Positions 20,767-22,611 of a stretch of 22,611 bases of DNA are shown one piece after another. Position 1 is the stretch's first letter. Each line of letters begins with the position of its first letter. The stretch comes from CAZHLD01 sp964533185 (GTDB taxonomy: Bacteria; Acidobacteriota; Terriglobia; Acidiferrales; UBA7541). Made by a program: the position numbers and the translations under genes. The stretch is from NCBI GenBank assembly GCA_964533185.1, contig CAZHLD010000051.1, positions 1 through 22,611 of the forward strand, read 5' to 3'. The notes under the pieces were generated by a model. That model saw only the letters and a program-made list of their open reading frames with translations. It did no database searches and was not told the origin of the DNA.

Positions 20767-22386
20767 TTAGTAAGTGGCGCCCGGCGGCACCCAGACGATG
20801 TCGATGCGGCGGTTTTGCGCACCGGCGCCTTCCTGCCCGCCCGCGGCACGCACCGAGATGCGATTGGCGTCAATGCCCTTGCCAGTGAGGTACTTCATGG
20901 CATTGTCGCCGCGCTGCTGAGCAAGCTGGGCCGCCCTGCGTTCCTTCGGGTCAGCATAACCGACGATTACTACAGTCGAGCTGGGATCGCTCTGCAGGCG
21001 CAAAGCAACGTCGTCGAGGATGCGCTTGCAGACGTTGTCCACGCGCGCGCTGCTTGCAGCGCCGAAGGAGCACTCGTTGAGCTTGCTGGCCTGCGGCGGA
21101 GGCGGAGGCACGGTGACGCTGACCGAGGTGGCGCAGTCGGCGGCACCGCCGCGACCGTCGTCCACGCGGCCGGTTGCGGTGTAGCGACCGGCGCCGAGCC
21201 CGGAAGTATCGAGCTGCACTGCAGAGCCGGAGCCGACGATCTGGCCGCCGCTCGCGCGCCAGGCGTAAGTCAGGTTGTCGCCATCGGCGTCGTTGGCCGT
21301 GGCGGAGATTCGGACGCGCTCGCCGGTCAGTACGCTGCTGCGGTCAGCCGAGCAGCTCATCGTGGGCGCGCGGTTGGGCCGCGGTGCAACGGTGACGTCC
21401 ACTGAGCAGCTCGTGGTGCCGCCTCTGTAATCGGAGACACGGGACGTAATCCTGTACGTGCCATCGGCTACGCCAGCCGAACTCCAGCGCACCTGGTTGC
21501 CGGTGCCGTCGGTCTTTCCGCCGGTGGCCGACCAGTCGTATGTCACCGAGTCGCCATCGGGGTCGGAAGCCGTAACACTGATGGTCACCGTATCGCCCGA
21601 GCCGGAATAGACCGAACTGACGCTGGCCGAACAGGTGGCCACCGGCGGGCGATTGGCCGGCGGCGGTGGCGGTGCCGAGACGCCCAGCCGTAAGACAATC
21701 CCAGCGGAAATGCGCATGTTGTTTTGCGTCTCGCGCGAGCCGGAGATGCCAGTAAAGCGGGTGAGGAAGTATTCGGTCTGGACCAGGCGGATGGCCACGT
21801 GGCGGTGGACATTGAGATCCACCCCGGCGCCGGCGGTCATGGCAAAGGAGTTCTCCGAATCGGAGATCCCAAAGGCGCTGCCGCTGATGCGTGCCCCTCC
21901 AAAGAGAACTTGCGCGAACGGAGTGAGGCGGTCGTTCTGCCGGTAGGAGAAGCGCGGCCCGAAGAGGTAGGAGAAGATATTGCCCTTCACCGGGAAGCCG
22001 AGGACCTCCGTAAAGCGATAGCCGCCGAAATCGGCCACCAGGCCGAACCACCTGTTGAGGTTGAACGCAGCCGAAGCACTGCCGCCGTGGTTATCGAAAC
22101 CCTCAAACCCATCCCCAGGGTTGGCGCGGACATAGGAATAGCCGAAGAAGAGGTCCACTTTCGGCGCTTCCGTGCCCATCAGGTCAGACGCCGGCCGGGG
22201 CGTGCGGGGCGCGGCCGGGAAGAGAGATGTGCTGCGCGGCCGGGGCTCAGCGGCCAGACCGAAATCGCGAGAAGTCACCTTGCCGTTCGAAGCCGAATTG
22301 TTCGCCGGCGGGTCATCGCCAAAGCCGGCCGGCACCAACAGGGCTGCCAGGGCCAGCAGGGCCATTGCTCGAAGCAGAATCCTCAT
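20767..22386 (-). CDS. Outer-membrane beta-barrel protein with two Ig/PKD-like domains and OmpA domain
   Basis: A 539-residue envelope protein: signal peptide (1-23, LLALAALLVPAGFG), polar linker, an OmpA/OmpX-like eight-strand barrel (about 76-236, KVDLFFGYSYVRAN ... AGIVLRLG), a PPPPP hinge, two PKD/Ig-like repeats (about 247-333 and 338-427, each with SDPDGD or NDADGD and VxDxRGG), a second PPPPP hinge, and a C-terminal OmpA domain (about 438-535). That domain carries D479, R492 and NRRIDI for peptidoglycan binding. It should anchor the outer membrane to the wall with a spacer. Of three tandem ATGs, 22386 is chosen because GAGGAG lies 6 nt upstream. The longer frame from 22542 overlaps the predicted promoter. 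Confidence 0.9.
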   Translation of the reverse strand: MRILLRAMALLALAALLVPAGFGDDPPANNSASNGKVTSRDFGLAAEPRPRSTSLFPAAPRTPRPASDLMGTEAPKVDLFFGYSYVRANPGDGFEGFDNHGGSASAAFNLNRWFGLVADFGGYRFTEVLGFPVKGNIFSYLFGPRFSYRQNDRLTPFAQVLFGGARISGSAFGISDSENSFAMTAGAGVDLNVHRHVAIRLVQTEYFLTRFTGISGSRETQNNMRISAGIVLRLGVSAPPPPPANRPPVATCSASVSSVYSGSGDTVTISVTASDPDGDSVTYDWSATGGKTDGTGNQVRWSSAGVADGTYRITSRVSDYRGGTTSCSVDVTVAPRPNRAPTMSCSADRSSVLTGERVRISATANDADGDNLTYAWRASGGQIVGSGSAVQLDTSGLGAGRYTATGRVDDGRGGAADCATSVSVTVPPPPPQASKLNECSFGAASSARVDNVCKRILDDVALRLQSDPSSTVVIVGYADPKERRAAQLAQQRGDNAMKYLTGKGIDANRISVRAAGGQEGAGAQNRRIDIVWVPPGATY

Positions 22387-22513
22387 CATCATCTCCTCTG
22401 AGAAGGAATACGCATCACTCGCTCGAATCGCCCGCCCGGCTGCGCAGAGGATGTTCCTCCGGGCCCAGGCCAGGCACGCACGGGCGGCGCAAATCACATG
22501 GCGAGCCGGGGGA

Positions 22514-22542
22514 ATTGTAGTGTGGGAAGGGTGAGAACGCAA
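22514..22542 (-). promoter_or_regulatory. Promoter of the OmpA-family gene
   Basis: Minus strand TTGCGT (22537-22542), 17 nt, TACAAT (22514-22519). It leaves a leader of about 120 nt before ATG 22386. Its -10 hexamer and spacing match the BNR promoter. Confidence 0.5.
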
Positions 22543-22611
22543 GGGTTACACAACAAGGGCACTGTCCAGCCATTCTGTTGAAAGGGGAGTTGGGGGTGCT
22601 CCGGGTCCTGG

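Noticed and set aside
1..22611. CRISPR arrays, tRNA or rRNA genes, phage genes
   Set aside because: No regularly spaced repeats, no cloverleaf with a CCA end and no conserved rRNA segments were seen by eye.

Overview
The window is high-GC DNA with tightly packed bacterial genes, strong GGAG-type ribosome sites and frequent extended -10 promoters of the form TGCTAnnnT. No rRNA, tRNA or housekeeping marker is present. The gene content (BNR/Asp-box surface protein, OmpA with Ig-like inserts, NatA with two NatB-type permeases, an NtrC-class two-component module, short heptanucleotide repeats) fits a Gram-negative soil-type bacterium. Acidobacteriota is my best guess, from gene style only.

Layout. 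1-830: an IS5-family insertion sequence whose left end lies outside the window and whose transposase needs a -1 frameshift at an A6G run. 831-1661: sparse DNA with one small membrane ORF (minus strand) and two divergent extended -10 promoters. 1662-3818: a GT4 glycosyltransferase followed by a PIG-L deacetylase, probably an operon. 3830-6159 (minus): an HlyD-type adaptor followed by an HpnL-like flippase-type membrane protein. 6311-8202 (plus): a degenerate receiver protein, an MFS exporter and a 55-residue zinc-ribbon protein. 8357-11504 (plus): a NatA-like ATPase and two adjacent NatB-like permeases. 11598-18460 (minus): a large signalling block. 18618-22386 (minus): a secreted BNR-repeat protein and an OmpA-family outer-membrane protein, each with its own terminator and promoter.

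The signalling block is the most interesting part. In transcription order it holds a glycine-zipper lipoprotein, an NtrC-type sigma-54 activator, a tiny single-pass membrane protein not listed by simple ORF length cut-offs, a PAS-PAS hybrid histidine kinase, a protein made of a degenerate receiver plus a lone HisKA/DHp helix pair with no ATPase domain (ATGA overlap with the kinase), and a GAF-SpoIIE phosphatase. The lipoprotein gene has a candidate -24/-12 sigma-54 promoter at 18492-18509, and a dyad about 108 bp upstream of its predicted start site has the half-site/5-nt-spacer form of an activator site. This suggests, as inference, that the activator controls its neighbour, while the kinase feeds both the activator and an atypical DHp-only partner linked to a PP2C-type phosphatase.

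All assignments are from reading motifs. No database search was run.
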